A DNA stretch of 64,000 nt, taken from NCBI GenBank assembly GCA_951640165.1, contig OX621240.1, forward strand, positions 12,040,713-12,104,712, given 5' to 3'. The stretch is from Pseudoips prasinana (taxonomy: Eukaryota > Arthropoda > Insecta > Lepidoptera > Nolidae). Below, in pieces: positions 1-9,639 of this stretch. Below the pieces are notes generated by a model, which had not been told where the DNA came from, ran no database searches, and worked only from the letters and a program-made list of their open reading frames with translations. Positions within the stretch are counted from its first letter, which is position 1, and every line of letters starts with the position of its first letter. Both the position numbers and the translations under genes were made by a program.

Positions 1-36
1 CATCTTCATTGCTGAAGTAGGCTACTGTAAGATATT

Positions 37-38
<2 letters not shown>

Positions 39-80
<42 letters not shown>

Positions 81-590
81 TATGACGCTACAGTTAGCCT
101 AGGAGGCTTTCACTGCTTCACCGGACTATAGAGGCGAGCAGAGGGCTCGAGCCGTCTAGAAATTAAGTAACCCGCGCCGGAGGGCACCCCCTGTGGGGTT
201 CGAACCTCGACTCTGGGCGATTACTGGCGGGGAGAGGGCAGAGATCATCATTTTAGGGAGTTTAGTGCAACTTTCGCTCTACGTTAATGACATGACGCGG
301 CCCCCCTCCGCGTTGAGGGGGGCTTTTTATCGGTACGATATGCAAACTAAGGGTCATGGAGGGCGTTGGAGGTCGCGGCGCGATCGCGGTCGTACTCTCG
401 TCCGACGAGTACGAATTATCGGTCTGTGTGGAGTGTCACGGGAGTCTCTAATGGTTTTAATCTGAGCTAGGTAAGTAGTGATCTCGTCGTCCGGTTCGTC
501 CAAGACGGACCTGGGACGACGGTGCTTACGCGAGAAGCCCTTGAATGGGGTGTACTTGACCGCCTTTACCACCAAATGGTTTGGATGGTG
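39..590 (-). mobile_element. LINE 3' end with poly-A tail (poly-T 39-79)
   Basis: A 41-base T run reads as a poly-A tail on the minus strand. The adjacent bases 80-215, read on the minus strand, match the 3' end of the plus-strand LINE at about 10590-10760: both have a 'gagtc.aggtt..a.cc' block and then 'gaagcagtgaaag' close to the tail. This supports a shared LINE 3' UTR, probably R1/jockey-like. Bases 216-590 are GC-rich and probably belong to the same insertion, but I cannot prove it. An open minus frame there (to 354) has no recognisable domain. Confidence 0.6.
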
Positions 591-762
591 AGTGGCCGAA
601 TCAAGCGCGGCGGCTAAGATAGGTGCCTCGCTAGTTCGTGTCTCGGGTTCGATTCCCGCGCCGGACAACTATTTGTGTGACGCATAATTAGTTGTTCTGA
701 GTCTGGATGTAATTTGTGTCTGTCTATTATATGTTTGTAAAGTTCTCCGCGACACAGGGCGT
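589..762 (+). mobile_element. tRNA-derived SINE, family C
   Basis: The head has a B-box-like 'GGTTCGATTCCC'. It is followed by a body 'GACAACTATTTGTGTGA', 'GTTGTTCTGAGTCTGGATGT', 'ATATGTTTGTAAAGT' and a 'GCGACACAGGG' end. The same order recurs at 4391-4576 (minus), 16553-16705 (minus), 21034-21150, 56505-56605, 58945-59095 and 59884-60000, which defines the family. It is non-coding and presumably mobilised by a LINE. Confidence 0.7.
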
Positions 763-926
763 ACATGTAACGTAATTAACGCATACCCTCAAACACCCCA
801 ATTGGAATATTATGTTGTAATCATAATACATACACTGAATTTTTTATTTAACATGTATATGCATTGTTATTTACTAAATTATTTTCTTGGAATAAAGTTT
901 ATTTTTCTTTATTTTGTATTGAAGTG
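763..926 (+). mobile_element. 5' half of TA-flanked MITE (family of 41029-41421)
   Basis: It starts 'ACATGTAACGTAATTAACGC' and follows the left part of the complete copy at 41029-41421 closely, through 'TTGGAATAA' and 'TTTTGTATTGAA'. It then breaks off at the RTE fragment. The right terminal repeat is missing, so this is a truncated copy. Confidence 0.75.
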
Positions 927-1160
927 ATGACTTACGGAACAGCGACGTGGTCGCTCACTATGGGCCTTATTAGAAGGCTCAAGGTCACCCAAAGAGCAAT
1001 GAAGAGGCCTATGCTCGGAGTTTCCCTGCGGGATCGTATCAGAAATGTCGAAATCCGCAGGGGAACCAAAGTCACCGCCATAGCCCGAAGAATTGCAAAA
1101 CTGAAGTGGCAGTGGGCGGGGCACATAGCTCGTAGAACCAACGGCCGTTGGGGCTCTTAG
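927..1160 (+). pseudogene. RTE-clade LINE reverse transcriptase, C-terminal fragment
   Basis: The frame reads MTYGTATWSLTMGLIRRLK, then MLGVSLRDRIRN, KLKWQWAGHIARR and GRWGS. This is the characteristic C-terminal region of lepidopteran RTE (BovB-like) ORF2, after the catalytic palm. About 78 residues are open, then a stop follows. Catalytic motifs, the endonuclease and the 3' end are absent. The same segment recurs at 29090-29386 and 46725-47130 on the minus strand. It is a dead fragment, and the element assignment is firm. Confidence 0.88.
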
Positions 1161-1290
1161 AAATAGCGAAATGAATCTCTGCATCGCGGGGCCTTTACAA
1201 TCATGCAATTCACAGAAGAATATTTATCGCAAATATACAAAAAAAGAATTGGTAATATTTGTTTGAAACGTCCAATGTTAATTTAAAATA

Positions 1291-1534
1291 CTGGCACATT
1301 ATTCATGCACAGCCATCTGATCCCAAATTAAGCAGAGCTTATACTATGGAAACCAGATAACTGATATACTGCATATACTACTTTTCTTTGATAAATACTT
1401 ATGTAGGTATATAGATAATTACACACAGGCTCCATAGAAACAGATATGTTCATGCACACAAGTATTTGTCCTGGATGGGAATCGAATCCACGACCTGCGG
1501 TGTGAAAGGCAAGTATCTACCAACCACGCCAACA
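1291..1534 (-). mobile_element. tRNA-derived SINE, family A (near full length)
   Basis: On the minus strand the copy starts with an A-box-like 'GTTGGCGTGGTTGGTAGATA' and has a degenerate B box 'GGATTCGATTCCC'. It continues 'ACTTGTGTGCATGAACATAT' and ends in 'CCATAGTATAAGCTCTGCTT' and 'GATCAGATGGCTGTGCATGA'. It is the most complete copy of the commonest SINE in the window. Confidence 0.82.
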
Positions 1535-2002
1535 TTTTATTTCATTAATATAAAGTTGGAGTAAATTCATCCTTCAGAGTCTATTCGTCACTTTCAGAGT
1601 CTATAATAATCATGTCAGCCAAATAACGTCCAATGCTAGACGAAGGCTTACCTAATTATCAAATCTACATAGTGGAACAGTGTCCAGCATATCCTCTTTG
1701 TTGTGTTTTAGTTTTAACATTGTTTTAACTTAGATTTAAGATTTTAAAATATTTAAGTATATAGTACAATAATAATTATAATATATACCTTTCATATTAT
1801 ATAAACGAGCGCGTCTCTTTGGTTTGTCGCTTGGCGAGGAACAATTTAATTGTAAAAATTTAATTATCTTTTATGAATAAACGATAAAAAAAAAGAAATA
1901 TGCTAGCATCACCATGCTACAGACGGGCTAAGTACACAGAAAGACGCTGCAGCACCTTCTTTCTTAGATAAGATCACACAGTCTACAGTCTATATAACGA
2001 CT
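1535..2002. other. No gene; AT-rich spacer
   Basis: No coding signal was found. A short 'AATAAACGATAAAAAAAA' at about 1876-1893 looks like a polyadenylated retroelement end on the plus strand, but the body was not recognised. Confidence 0.4.
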
Positions 2003-2262
2003 ACTTCATTGGTCAAACGGTAGCGTATTTTCCCGCAGAGAACGAAGATCTGGGTTCAAATCCCGGGTCATCAGTCCGAAGTCTGGGAGTTGGCGGTATT
2101 ATACCCCCGTGCCTCGGAGAACACGTAAAGCCATCGGTCCTGTACCGTCCCTCTTTCTGAACCTATCGCTAAGCGTCCCATCATATCATGAGAGTGATGG
2201 AATAGAAAGTGCTCCACAATATGTCCCGCGCAGATGGCTAATGTCTATTAAGACTGGCCGCG
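2003..2262 (+). mobile_element. tRNA-derived SINE, family D
   Basis: The head 'CATTGGTCAAACGGTAGCG' (A box) is followed by 'GGGTTCAAATCCCGGG' (B box). The body has 'GAAGTCTGG', 'GGCGGTATTA', 'GTGCCTCGGAGAACACGTA', 'CCATCGGTCCTGT' and the end 'ATTAAGACTGGCCGC'. The same body occurs at 33620-33925 and, decayed, at 23165-23370. A short open frame over it (from 2109) is chance. Confidence 0.75.
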
Positions 2263-2916
2263 AAATTCGGCTATATAACGTAGGTTTTATTCAAAAATAC
2301 GTGAAGTTGAAATTTCTACATCATAAGAACCACACGTTCCGATATCACTACAAAACTATTTCAATATTATTGTAAGTTATCTTACCGCGCTGCATTTTCT
2401 ATAACAATCCATATCTAGAACAGAACAGAAGAATAAATCGCTAAACATTGCGATTACATTAAACCAATGCCCAAATCTAATTACTCGCCGTTTTCGTAAA
2501 CAAAGCAACGCGACGTGAAATACAATAAAAGAAAATAGTTTCCCAGCACGTCTCAGGAAAAGGAAAAATACACTTTGAAAATGAGTTTTCTTATAAAATT
2601 GACGAGAATCGTTACAAAGTATCGTTCCGTTGATAAAAATAACGAGTTAAAGAAGTCGAAAAGTGGCTACTTTCATTGCAATAGAATATTGTGGCACCGG
2701 TATTCTTGACGATGAACCGCAATGTTCAAAACTTTTGTACCCATCGAATAATATTGTTGTCATTTGGCGCGTAGGTATTTTCTGTGGAAATAAAGTGGGG
2801 ATATTCTTATTGCTTTGCTTATAGGTCAAGAAACGTCAATTTCCTGCAGAAAATTAGTTTGCTAATGAATACGCTATACGAATTACGTCCTCTACTGGAA
2901 CAGATTTTCATAATAA
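2263..2916. other. No gene recognised
   Basis: AT-rich sequence with a 60-codon minus frame at 2647-2829 that has no domain or splice context. Nothing is annotated. Confidence 0.4.
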
Positions 2917-3281
2917 TCCAACTAATATTATAAACGCGAAAGTTTGTAAGTATGGATGGATGGATGTTTGCTACTCTAACATGTAAAAACTACTGAATGG
3001 ATTTTAATGAAACTTTACAATAATATAGCTTATACATCAGTATTGCATATTAATTATAATATTGCCGTCATATCTTGGACAATTCACACAATATCTTTCT
3101 AAATTGTAGCCTATGTGTTGGCTACAATTTCGAAAGATATTGTGTGAATTGTCTAAGATATAACGATAAGTCGATCAAGTAAAAAAGTCGAAGGAAAAAT
3201 CTGCCATCTATGAGCTATTCTGGCGTTACTCTTTTACGGCAAAAATACTTTAAAGCGGGTGAAACCGCGGGGCACAGCTAT
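2917..3281 (+). mobile_element. Non-autonomous Helitron with embedded hairpin
   Basis: It begins TC ('TCCAACTAATATTATAAACG') and continues 'GCGAAAGTTTGTAAGTATGG'. It ends 'GCGGGTGAAACCGCGGGGCA', a subterminal stem, then 'CAGCTA' close to the expected CTAG terminus. The other copies are about 185 bp. This one is longer because a 90-bp hairpin (3071-3160) and flanking sequence lie in its middle. Confidence 0.72.
3071..3160. repeat. 41-bp near-perfect inverted repeat, 8-nt loop
   Basis: The arms 3071-3111 and 3120-3160 are complementary at 39 of 41 positions, around the loop TATGTGTT. The hairpin lies inside the Helitron and is absent from the Helitron copies at 11251, 22705, 30345 and 54305. 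Confidence 0.92.
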
Positions 3282-3302
3282 TATTAATATATATTAATAA
3301 TA

Positions 3303-3381
3303 CCATAGGACATTATTTACATACGGCTATCTGATCCCAAACTAAGAAGAGCTTGTACTATGGAAACCAGATTACTGATAT
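3303..3381 (-). mobile_element. SINE family A, 3' tail fragment
   Basis: The minus-strand tail contains 'CCATAGTACAAGCTCTTCTT' and 'GATCAGATAGCCGTATG'. The tRNA-like head is missing. Confidence 0.7.
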
Positions 3382-4200
3382 TTGGACCAGCCCGTGATGT
3401 TCGGGTTCAAATGTATATAATCCATTCAATTTTGCTTAATTTAACGCAATAAATACACTTAACAGAATGATATGAATAAGGGAAGTCGACGAAGTGATTC
3501 TTATATTATTCATTTAAAACTATTTATTAGCCTGTAGACTAACACATTCACACATAATATCTACAAATAAAATATTAAGTACTTTATTCAATAAGAGGCA
3601 GTGTTTAAATTTGTTTTAAAGTTTTTAATCAGTACGCCAATGTCACTAACTTAACTACTCACAACGCAACAATATAATATCAGTTGTATTATTTAGCATC
3701 TCAATTTACAAACTATAGTTATATTTGACTAAGTATTATGTAAATTTAGGTTCTAACTAATAAGTAGCTAATAACTTATTAATAAACTATCTGTATAGAC
3801 ATTTAACTTAATAATTACCTACTTAGTCAATAAATTCAATTTCATTAAACAAATAAAAGTAGAGAATCTCTATGAATTCAGATTCATTACGTTTACATCA
3901 CCATATATTAGTTAGGTATGAGGCATTTTCCAGTTCAGTGAGCTGATACTATATTCGTTAAGAAGGTAGTTACATGGGCAATTCGGCTATGACCAGACAT
4001 TTCATTTTCACAATCACCTTTATCAGGACGCAAGTGAGATCATTGAACTATTAGAGATAATATAATAACGAGATGCATTAAAGCCAGAGTTTGGACTGAC
4101 ATTCGGATTTCCAGTACGTCTGTAATCTTTTTTTAACATGTCGGTGACGGTAACGCTAGAAGGCTTTCATTCAATGCTTCATATCTTAAAACTATTTTTA
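3382..4200. other. No gene; AT-rich spacer
   Basis: No open frame, splice pair or repeat was recognised. Confidence 0.4.
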
Positions 4201-4362
4201 TTGAGAGCCACATTCCGGTGAGAGCATCTAGCTCATAGGTAGATGCTTTCACCGGTCCGTAAGCGATCGACAAAGTTAAGCAACTAAGCTTGCGATCAGT
4301 CCGTAGATGGGTGACCGCCAAAGTGGTTTAATTTCTGAGCGTCTCCGGCTTCGGAGAGCACT
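4201..4362 (+). mobile_element. 5S rRNA-derived SINE
   Basis: The core 4250-4319 contains 'ACCGGTCCGTAAGCGATC', 'AAAGTTAAGCAACTAAGC' and 'GTAGATGGGTGACCGCC', in the order and spacing of the A box, intermediate element and C box of 5S rRNA. The tail reads 'AAAGTGGTTTAATTTCTGAG' and 'CGTCTC', then a T-rich end. Relatives lie at 11780, 13271 (minus), 20704, 28251 (minus) and 60113 (minus). Confidence 0.75.
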
Positions 4363-4390
4363 TTTTTTACTTTTTTTTAAGACAACGTTC

Positions 4391-4576
4391 GCACTAGGGA
4401 ATTTATTCCCTGTGTCGCGGGGTACTTTACAAACGTTTGATAGACGGACACTAATTATATCCAGACTCAGAACGACTATTTATGAATCACACAAATAGTT
4501 GTCCGGCGTGGGACTCGAACCCGGGACATTAAGAGGCGAGGTGAATGTCTTAGCCGCTGCGCCACACGTGCACGGA
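4391..4576 (-). mobile_element. SINE family C, near full length
   Basis: On the minus strand the head 'GCGCAGCGGCTAAGACATTC' (A box) and 'CGGGTTCGAGTCCC' (B box) precede 'GGACAACTATTTGTGTGATT', 'GTTCTGAGTCTGGATATAAT' and 'CCCCGCGACACAGGG'. It is tail-to-tail with the 5S SINE just upstream. Confidence 0.78.
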
Positions 4577-5447
4577 GAAAAATACTAAGGCAGTTTTAGA
4601 CGCTATTACGTAATTTCTTAGAATTGATCCTATGAATTATTAGATTATGTTAAAATCAAAATAAGACGGGAAATTAGAACTTGCTTTTGTAGCGGCCACA
4701 TTATCCTTCCCTAAAAATAACAAAGTAAAAAAAATAAAAATTTACAGTTTATAGATGTTCGCGGGTGGTATTTGTGAAACTTATAGGTTTTTATTCATAT
4801 TAGTTTTCTTTTTCTGTTCGACCATGTCAAATGCAACATCACAAAAAAATCTCTTATGGAGAAATTATTTATCTTATTTCATCCAATTCTGTCCAGACGA
4901 GACAAAAATATTGGAGATTATACGCGGAAAACAGCTTACCATTTCAAACGTAAAAATCACGAAAAATTACCTCAATAAAAATAGTTTTAAGAACATTGAA
5001 GAAATTATTTATATTATTTGTTATTGGACAGCAACATACAAGCTGCAAACATGTTTTATACACGGAAATAGCCTCCTACTAACAGCATAAAGAACATGTT
5101 GACGCCGGTACACCGCCGAAAGCAACAATTTTTCGTCACTATCTCAACACGAAAACCTATTTTTGCGGAGTATTCCATTGCAAGCAAACCAGGAAGGCTA
5201 TACCCAAAAAACAAGGAACTGAAACCAATACGTAGCTAGGCCAATGCAGATTAGAACACTGGTGCTCTCCGCGGCGCACACCTATCAATAGCAATAATAT
5301 CAAGGGAACTGTCCAAGCAAGGTTCTTGACTAGTAAGCCCCGCATATATCCGTCATCTTCTGTCTGATTAAGGAGCGTTAGAATTTTCTTACATTATTGT
5401 AGTACACAAAGGTGATTTTATATGACTTGAATAGTATACTTTTTTTT
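4577..5447. other. Unassigned; two short open frames
   Basis: A plus frame at 4755-5090 (111 codons) and a minus frame at 5157-5345 (62 codons, with two hydrophobic stretches) are open. Neither has a recognisable domain or flanking splice pair. They may be remnants of one decayed element or chance. Confidence 0.3.
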
Positions 5448-5604
5448 CAGACAGCTTTCAAACTGATTGTATAAATTTAAGTGCGGGACGGAATAAAACC
5501 CACGATCACGGGGTATCCGGTACCCATATGCGTTAACCGCTCCGCCACCGAAGAACAACGACTCGAATTTATACATTCCATTCGATATTTCTTAACGCAT
5601 TCCA
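5448..5604 (-). mobile_element. Solo R unit: tRNA-like cassette element (family G)
   Basis: On the minus strand this copy repeats the layout of 7975-8148. It has 'AATGCGTTAAGAAATATC', then 'GTATAAATTCGAG', then 'GGTGGCGGAGCGGTTAACGC', then 'CACTTAAATTTATACAATC'. It is diverged, and a B-box mutation gives 'GGGTTTTATTCC'. It is a solo unit, with no second R next to it. Confidence 0.75.
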
Positions 5605-5624
5605 GACGCACGTTTAATTTTTGC

Positions 5625-5972
5625 TTTGACGGGCCTGTTGCGTGGTTGGCAAATGCTTGATTTTCACGCCAGAGGTCGTGGGTTCGATTCCCACCCAGGA
5701 CAAATATTTGTGTGCATGAACATGTCTGTTTGTCCTGAATCTGAGTGTTATTTTATTTTTAATTTATTTTATTTTCAGTTTTCGAAAACTTACAGCTAAC
5801 AGGTTACAGTTATTTAGGATTAACAAAAATAGAGATGGCCAATTAAAATAAATTATCTATATAAGTATGTATTTACAAAATAAAAGTAGTAATGTGGTAT
5901 ATCAGTTATCTGGTTTCCATAGTACAAGCTCTGCTTAGTTTGGGATCAGATGGCCGTGTGTAAATAATGTCC
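5625..5972 (+). mobile_element. SINE family A with about 100-bp insertion
   Basis: The head 'GCGTGGTTGGCAAATGC' and B box 'GGGTTCGATTCCC' are followed by 'ACAAATATTTGTGTGCATGA'. The tail is 'ATATAAGTATGTATTTAC' to 'CCATAGTACAAGCTCTGCTT'. Between 'GAGTGTTATTT' and 'TTATCTATATAAG' lies foreign sequence (about 5752-5853). On the minus strand it ends in an A-rich tail, as expected of a short LINE 3' end. Confidence 0.8.
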
Positions 5973-6802
5973 AATGATATTATTATTTGTATGAGTTTTT
6001 TTTCAAAATTATGTTCTTCGAACCATTGTTTAATATCGACCAGAAAACAGGCAGTAGCGGTCTGCTGCTGTTAATCAGTACTGTGACCAATATATTAATT
6101 GATCGCGAACCCGTCTGGCAAGCGTGATGATTTTAGCACTATCCTTCGAATTTATGGACACAATTCCATTGTTGATATCTTTTCGGGAGAGCTTTGGTGT
6201 TCACTGGACGTCATTAGGCTGACATAATTAGTTCAACCAATTTGTTTTCTGACAAATAATAAATTTTTATTCATTTATTTTTATAGTCTATTCCTGTATC
6301 CAACTCCTGGGTAAATTCATATATATTAATCTGCTACATTAAGTTTGGTCTCACACCACTTCCGCCTGAGCCTGCCACAACGTAGTCAGCCATTTTGGGT
6401 CGAACAATTGGTTATGAGTTGCGCCTTTTCATATTGAGTGCATATCTAGCTCAGGTCCAGTCTGACGGATTTTTCTCTACCCTCAGTATTTTTTCTTTAT
6501 TTAATCTGTTGGCATACGAGCAAGTGGATCACTTGATGGTAAGTGATCACCGCCACCCATGGACACTGGCAAGTGTGGTAAGAAAAGAATCGAAGACGGA
6601 TCGGAAATACCTCCGCAGCTAATTGTTTGATTCCACAGAGTTGTAGTGCACGTAGTAGGGTAGAAAATATTTTGGGGTTCCCATTCATCATATTTATTTT
6701 AGTTACAGATTAGGAGTTTCAGTCTTAACTACTCATGAATGTGACATGAAAGGACAAATACATTAGCTTAAAATTATCTGTATAAAAATATAGGTTGGTT
6801 TC
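5973..6802. other. Unassigned; possible old LINE debris
   Basis: No coding region is supported. 'GATCGCGAACCCGTCTGGCA' at about 6101 resembles moderately repeated non-coding moth sequence, but no element boundary is visible. Confidence 0.3.
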
Positions 6803-6867
6803 TATATCCTTTATTCCTCGTAAGCATACAATTTAGAAATGTATGCTTACGAGGAATAAAGGATATA
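6803..6867. repeat. Perfect 28-bp inverted repeat (hairpin)
   Basis: The arms 6803-6830 and 6840-6867 are exactly complementary ('TATATCCTTTATTCCTCG...'), around a 9-nt loop. It sits directly upstream of a truncated family-B SINE tail. Confidence 0.93.
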
Positions 6868-6973
6868 TATGTATGTATATCATCGCCTGGTACCCATAGT
6901 ACAAGCTTTGCTTAGTTTGGGGCTAGGATGATCTGTGTGACATTGTCCGCAGCTAAAAAAAAAAAAAAAAAAA
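6868..6973 (+). mobile_element. SINE family B tail with A run
   Basis: The copy has 'TATATCATCGCCTGGTACCC', 'ATAGTACAAGCTTTGCTTAG' and 'GGGGCTAGGATGATCTGTGT', then 'GACATTGTCC' and an A run at about 6954-6973. The head is replaced by the hairpin at 6803-6867. Confidence 0.72.
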
Positions 6974-7634
6974 TTAGAAGAAATAGCTACGAATTATTTT
7001 TAAATGTTTTATTCATTAATTGAGTCATACGTGCACAGTATAGTCATATCGCTACTCGCGTTAAGTTCTGCTTTAAGTACACACGGGGATGTATCTTTTT
7101 AAATTTGAATCCTTTTAAGGTCAAATTCAAATTTTAAATTAAATTTTAAGGCTAGACTAGTATTTCGGCTTTTCATACATTCAAAATTAAACAACGGAAT
7201 AATATGTACTACTAATTGTTTTTCAAATACAAATGATTACACTAATTGAACTAGGTATATTCAGGGGACAGGTAATAAAAACGATGCACCAGTAGTACCT
7301 ATAAAAGCAGACGCTAAAAGGGAAGCGTTCGAACCGCCGGTCTGCATTCTCATAATGCATGAACCGCACCTATGTGCCACTCCCGCACACTCGCGTCCGT
7401 TCACCCCCTCCAGGAATTTATTAACAGGGCATAAATCACTTCAGTACACTTCCAGGAGCTTGTAAAAATGTAACGTCACGCAAACAAGGGAACGACTAGA
7501 ATGAGTTTAGATGTAGAGTGAGCGACTGATTTATCGGAATTAGTGTCTTGATTCAAATTTGTTTTGTTTACATTGACTAACATAATCTTCTTCTTAGCGT
7601 GTCGATGACAATCTAAATTAAGTCAGCCCAGAAT
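6974..7634. other. No confirmed gene
   Basis: A minus open stretch of about 55 codons near 7290-7440 looks repeat-like and has no recognised domain. Nothing else was seen. Confidence 0.3.
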
Positions 7635-7910
7635 TCAGCTACGCGTTGAGCGTTGAGCGTTGTCAGTAGCGTCCATTAGATCTTGTAACGTGCAGGCATT
7701 AGGGCACGCAGGACATTTTAACAAGTGTGCCATAGTTTGAGGAACAGAACCACACTTGCACTCTAGGTTGGAAATGTTTAAAAAACACCACCTGAGCAGG
7801 TTTTCCTTGCTTCGACCAACTTGGGTCCGGAGTCTATTCAGGGACTTCCAAGATGGCCACGGCAACTTGTGTCCGGGCGGAAGGTTTTCAGCGGGAGGGA
7901 CGAATGGGAT
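7635..7910 (-). pseudogene. LINE ORF2 C-terminal zinc-knuckle fragment
   Basis: The minus frame reads LPWPSWKSLNRLRTQVGR, then CKCGSVPQTMAHLLKCPAC. This is the 'W..LNRLRTG.GRC...C.CG..QTM.H.L.C' block that closes ORF2 in many insect non-LTR elements of the jockey/R1 group. The open frame begins before 7865, because the coding similarity continues into PPGHKLP. No reverse transcriptase is left and the 3' tail is not evident, so this is a relic. Confidence 0.72.
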
Positions 7911-8038
7911 GGTATGGTCTAAGATAATAATTGTGAACGTGTTTAGTATTTTCGTGGAGTAATTATTATAGATAGACTTAAATGCGTTAAGAAATATCTA
8001 ACGAATGGGTTGTATAAATTTGAAGTGTTCAGTACCTG

Positions 8039-8108
8039 GTGCGGTGGCGGAGCGGTTAACGCACATGGGCCGGATCCCCGTGGTCGTGGGTTCGATTCCC
8101 ACCCGCAC
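8039..8108 (+). other. tRNA-like cassette, copy 1
   Basis: It folds as a cloverleaf. The acceptor GTGCGG pairs with CCGCAC, the anticodon arm is ATGGG-CCGGATC-CCCGT, and the T arm is GTGGG-TTCGATT-CCCAC. The A box is 'TGGCGGAGCGGTTAACGC' and the B box 'GGTTCGATTCC'. The formal anticodon is GGA, but U33 is replaced by C and there is no long variable arm, so it is more likely a SINE-type promoter than a working tRNA-Ser. It sits between inverted arms 8004-8027 and 8106-8128. Confidence 0.7.
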
Positions 8109-8402
8109 TTAAATTTATACAATTCATTTTAAAGATTTCTGAAACATTGTTTTCAGTATAGCATGTTTAAAATGCTAAAAGTAATAAGAAATCACAGTTA
8201 ATAATAAAAACTATGATTTAATAAAAATATTCAAAAATGAATAATTTAAAAAGCGCCATCTGTTGGAATTGTCCGATCTAAGTATTGGCATTCCAGCCGT
8301 TGTTAGCCGTGTAGGTTTCGGTAAGATGGCGTTAAAGCGACTTAAATGCGTTAAGAAATATCTAACGAATGGGTTGTATAAATTTGAAGTGTTCAGTACC
8401 TG

Positions 8403-8472
8403 GTGCGGTGGCGGAGCGGTTAACGCACATGGGCCGGATCCCCGTGGTCGTGGGTTCGATTCCCACCCGCAC
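8403..8472 (+). other. tRNA-like cassette, copy 2
   Basis: Identical to the cassette at 8039-8108, within the second 174-bp direct repeat. Confidence 0.7.
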
Positions 8473-8512
8473 TTAAATTTATACAATTCATTTTAAAGAT
8501 TTCTGAAACATT

Positions 8513-9386
8513 ATTATAGATATCCAATTAGATGTTTTTCATATAATAAAAACGGTAGTATATGTTGCATTTTCTTTCACTTATGGTAGTAATATTAAGA
8601 ACAAAATCATTAGGTTTTTGCTATTAAACAGCTATCACTCAAATAAAGCTATTAATTAAGTATTTACGCACTTGGAGACATAGTTCAAAGTATGTTCAAC
8701 CTTTATTTCTTTGCAATTCTTACACCACATTTTGGTTAAATTTGCCGATCTGCATCCATATTAAATGACGTAAAAGCTAAAACATAAAAGCTCACGTTTA
8801 TTTGTAAGGTCACGGTCGATCGTAATTTTTTTCACTATTACGCATTAAAATCTTTTCATAGGAGTATTTAGAAATTTAAACAACAAATTTCGCCCAAGTT
8901 TTTACAATACTATATGATGCAAAATTAGGAATAGCTAAACGTTCAACTACCGACGAATGGTGTGGTATGTGGTTAACGAAATCGCATAGCCTCGACGACG
9001 CCTTGTCACGTTTTTGGTTTGATCCCCCCACAGTACAAGGTTAGTTACGTATAAATATTTGTTTTAAATCTCGGTATACTTTATGTATGTGTAATTTATA
9101 TTCATAGTCTAGGCGTTGTGTTTACTATAACACATCGAAACACGACACTCGAGCAATTAGGGTTTAATTTGGATTCTAGCCAGCACTTTAACTTAAATAG
9201 ATAAGGTGTTTACAGATATAGTAGCTTTGTCTCTTACGGTCAAGCATAGAGCTTAATTAATTGTTATTATACCCTTTGTAATTATTAAATATATGCCTGT
9301 AATTTTATTACTTCTCGTTACGACATTAAGGAATATTTTTAGTATTACAATTTTACATAAATATGACAGAGTTTCATTATTTACTA
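8513..9386. other. Mostly unassigned; degenerate SINE-like head at about 8955-9040
   Basis: 'GGTATGTGGTTAACGAAATC' and 'TTGGTTTGATCCCCCCAC' have A- and B-box spacing, but the body matches no family in the window. The rest is AT-rich without signal. Confidence 0.35.
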
Positions 9387-9435
9387 TCATCATACCAGCC
9401 AAAAGACGTCCACTGCTGGATAAGAACCTCCCCAA
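9387..9435 (-). mobile_element. RTE LINE 3'-end scrap
   Basis: 'CATCATACCAGCCAAAAGAC' followed by 'GTCCACTGCTGGATAAGA' matches the antisense of the RTE C terminus and tail seen intact at 29090. Confidence 0.65.
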
Positions 9436-9639
9436 AAACCCATTATTTGAGCCATAATTGCAACAGATTTTAGTACTCAGGGAAACGTTGGGCAACAGCG
9501 TTTCAGCAGTTGTTCTCTGGTATATATTCCCTGGGACGACTTTTACGTCCCCCACGGAATGAGATGAGGTGGTAAATTTACACTACCATTTCCATTACCA
9601 TAGCTATAATTAACTATGCTAGCATATAGGACAGTAAGC

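Larger units (their letters stand above)
7975..8509 (+). mobile_element. R-I-R element with terminal direct repeats and 13-bp flanking repeat
   Basis: Two identical 174-bp direct repeats (7975-8148 and 8339-8512) enclose 190 bp of unique sequence. The same 13-mer ATTATTATAGATA stands immediately before the first (7962-7974) and at the end of the second (8510-8522), as a target-site duplication would. Each R holds a tRNA-like cassette. I see no clear primer-binding site or polypurine tract in the internal part. The options are a TRIM-like element, a dimeric SINE, or a SINE that expanded in tandem after insertion. Confidence 0.8.

Noticed and set aside
193..668. Overlapping open frames on both strands (90 and 104 codons)
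   Set aside because: They lie in the GC-rich part of a LINE 3' end and overlap a SINE; no domain or splice context.
4755..5090. 111-codon plus frame with hydrophobic start
   Set aside because: No recognisable domain, no splice sites, biased AT-rich composition.
5157..5345. Minus frame with two hydrophobic segments, considered as signal peptide or membrane exon of the lectin gene
   Set aside because: It lies downstream of both lectin exons, has no matching acceptor and phase, and no family resemblance.
8039..8108. Functional tRNA-Ser(GGA) gene
   Set aside because: It lacks the serine-type long variable arm and U33, and occurs within a repeat whose other copy has a mutated T arm, so a SINE-type promoter is more likely.
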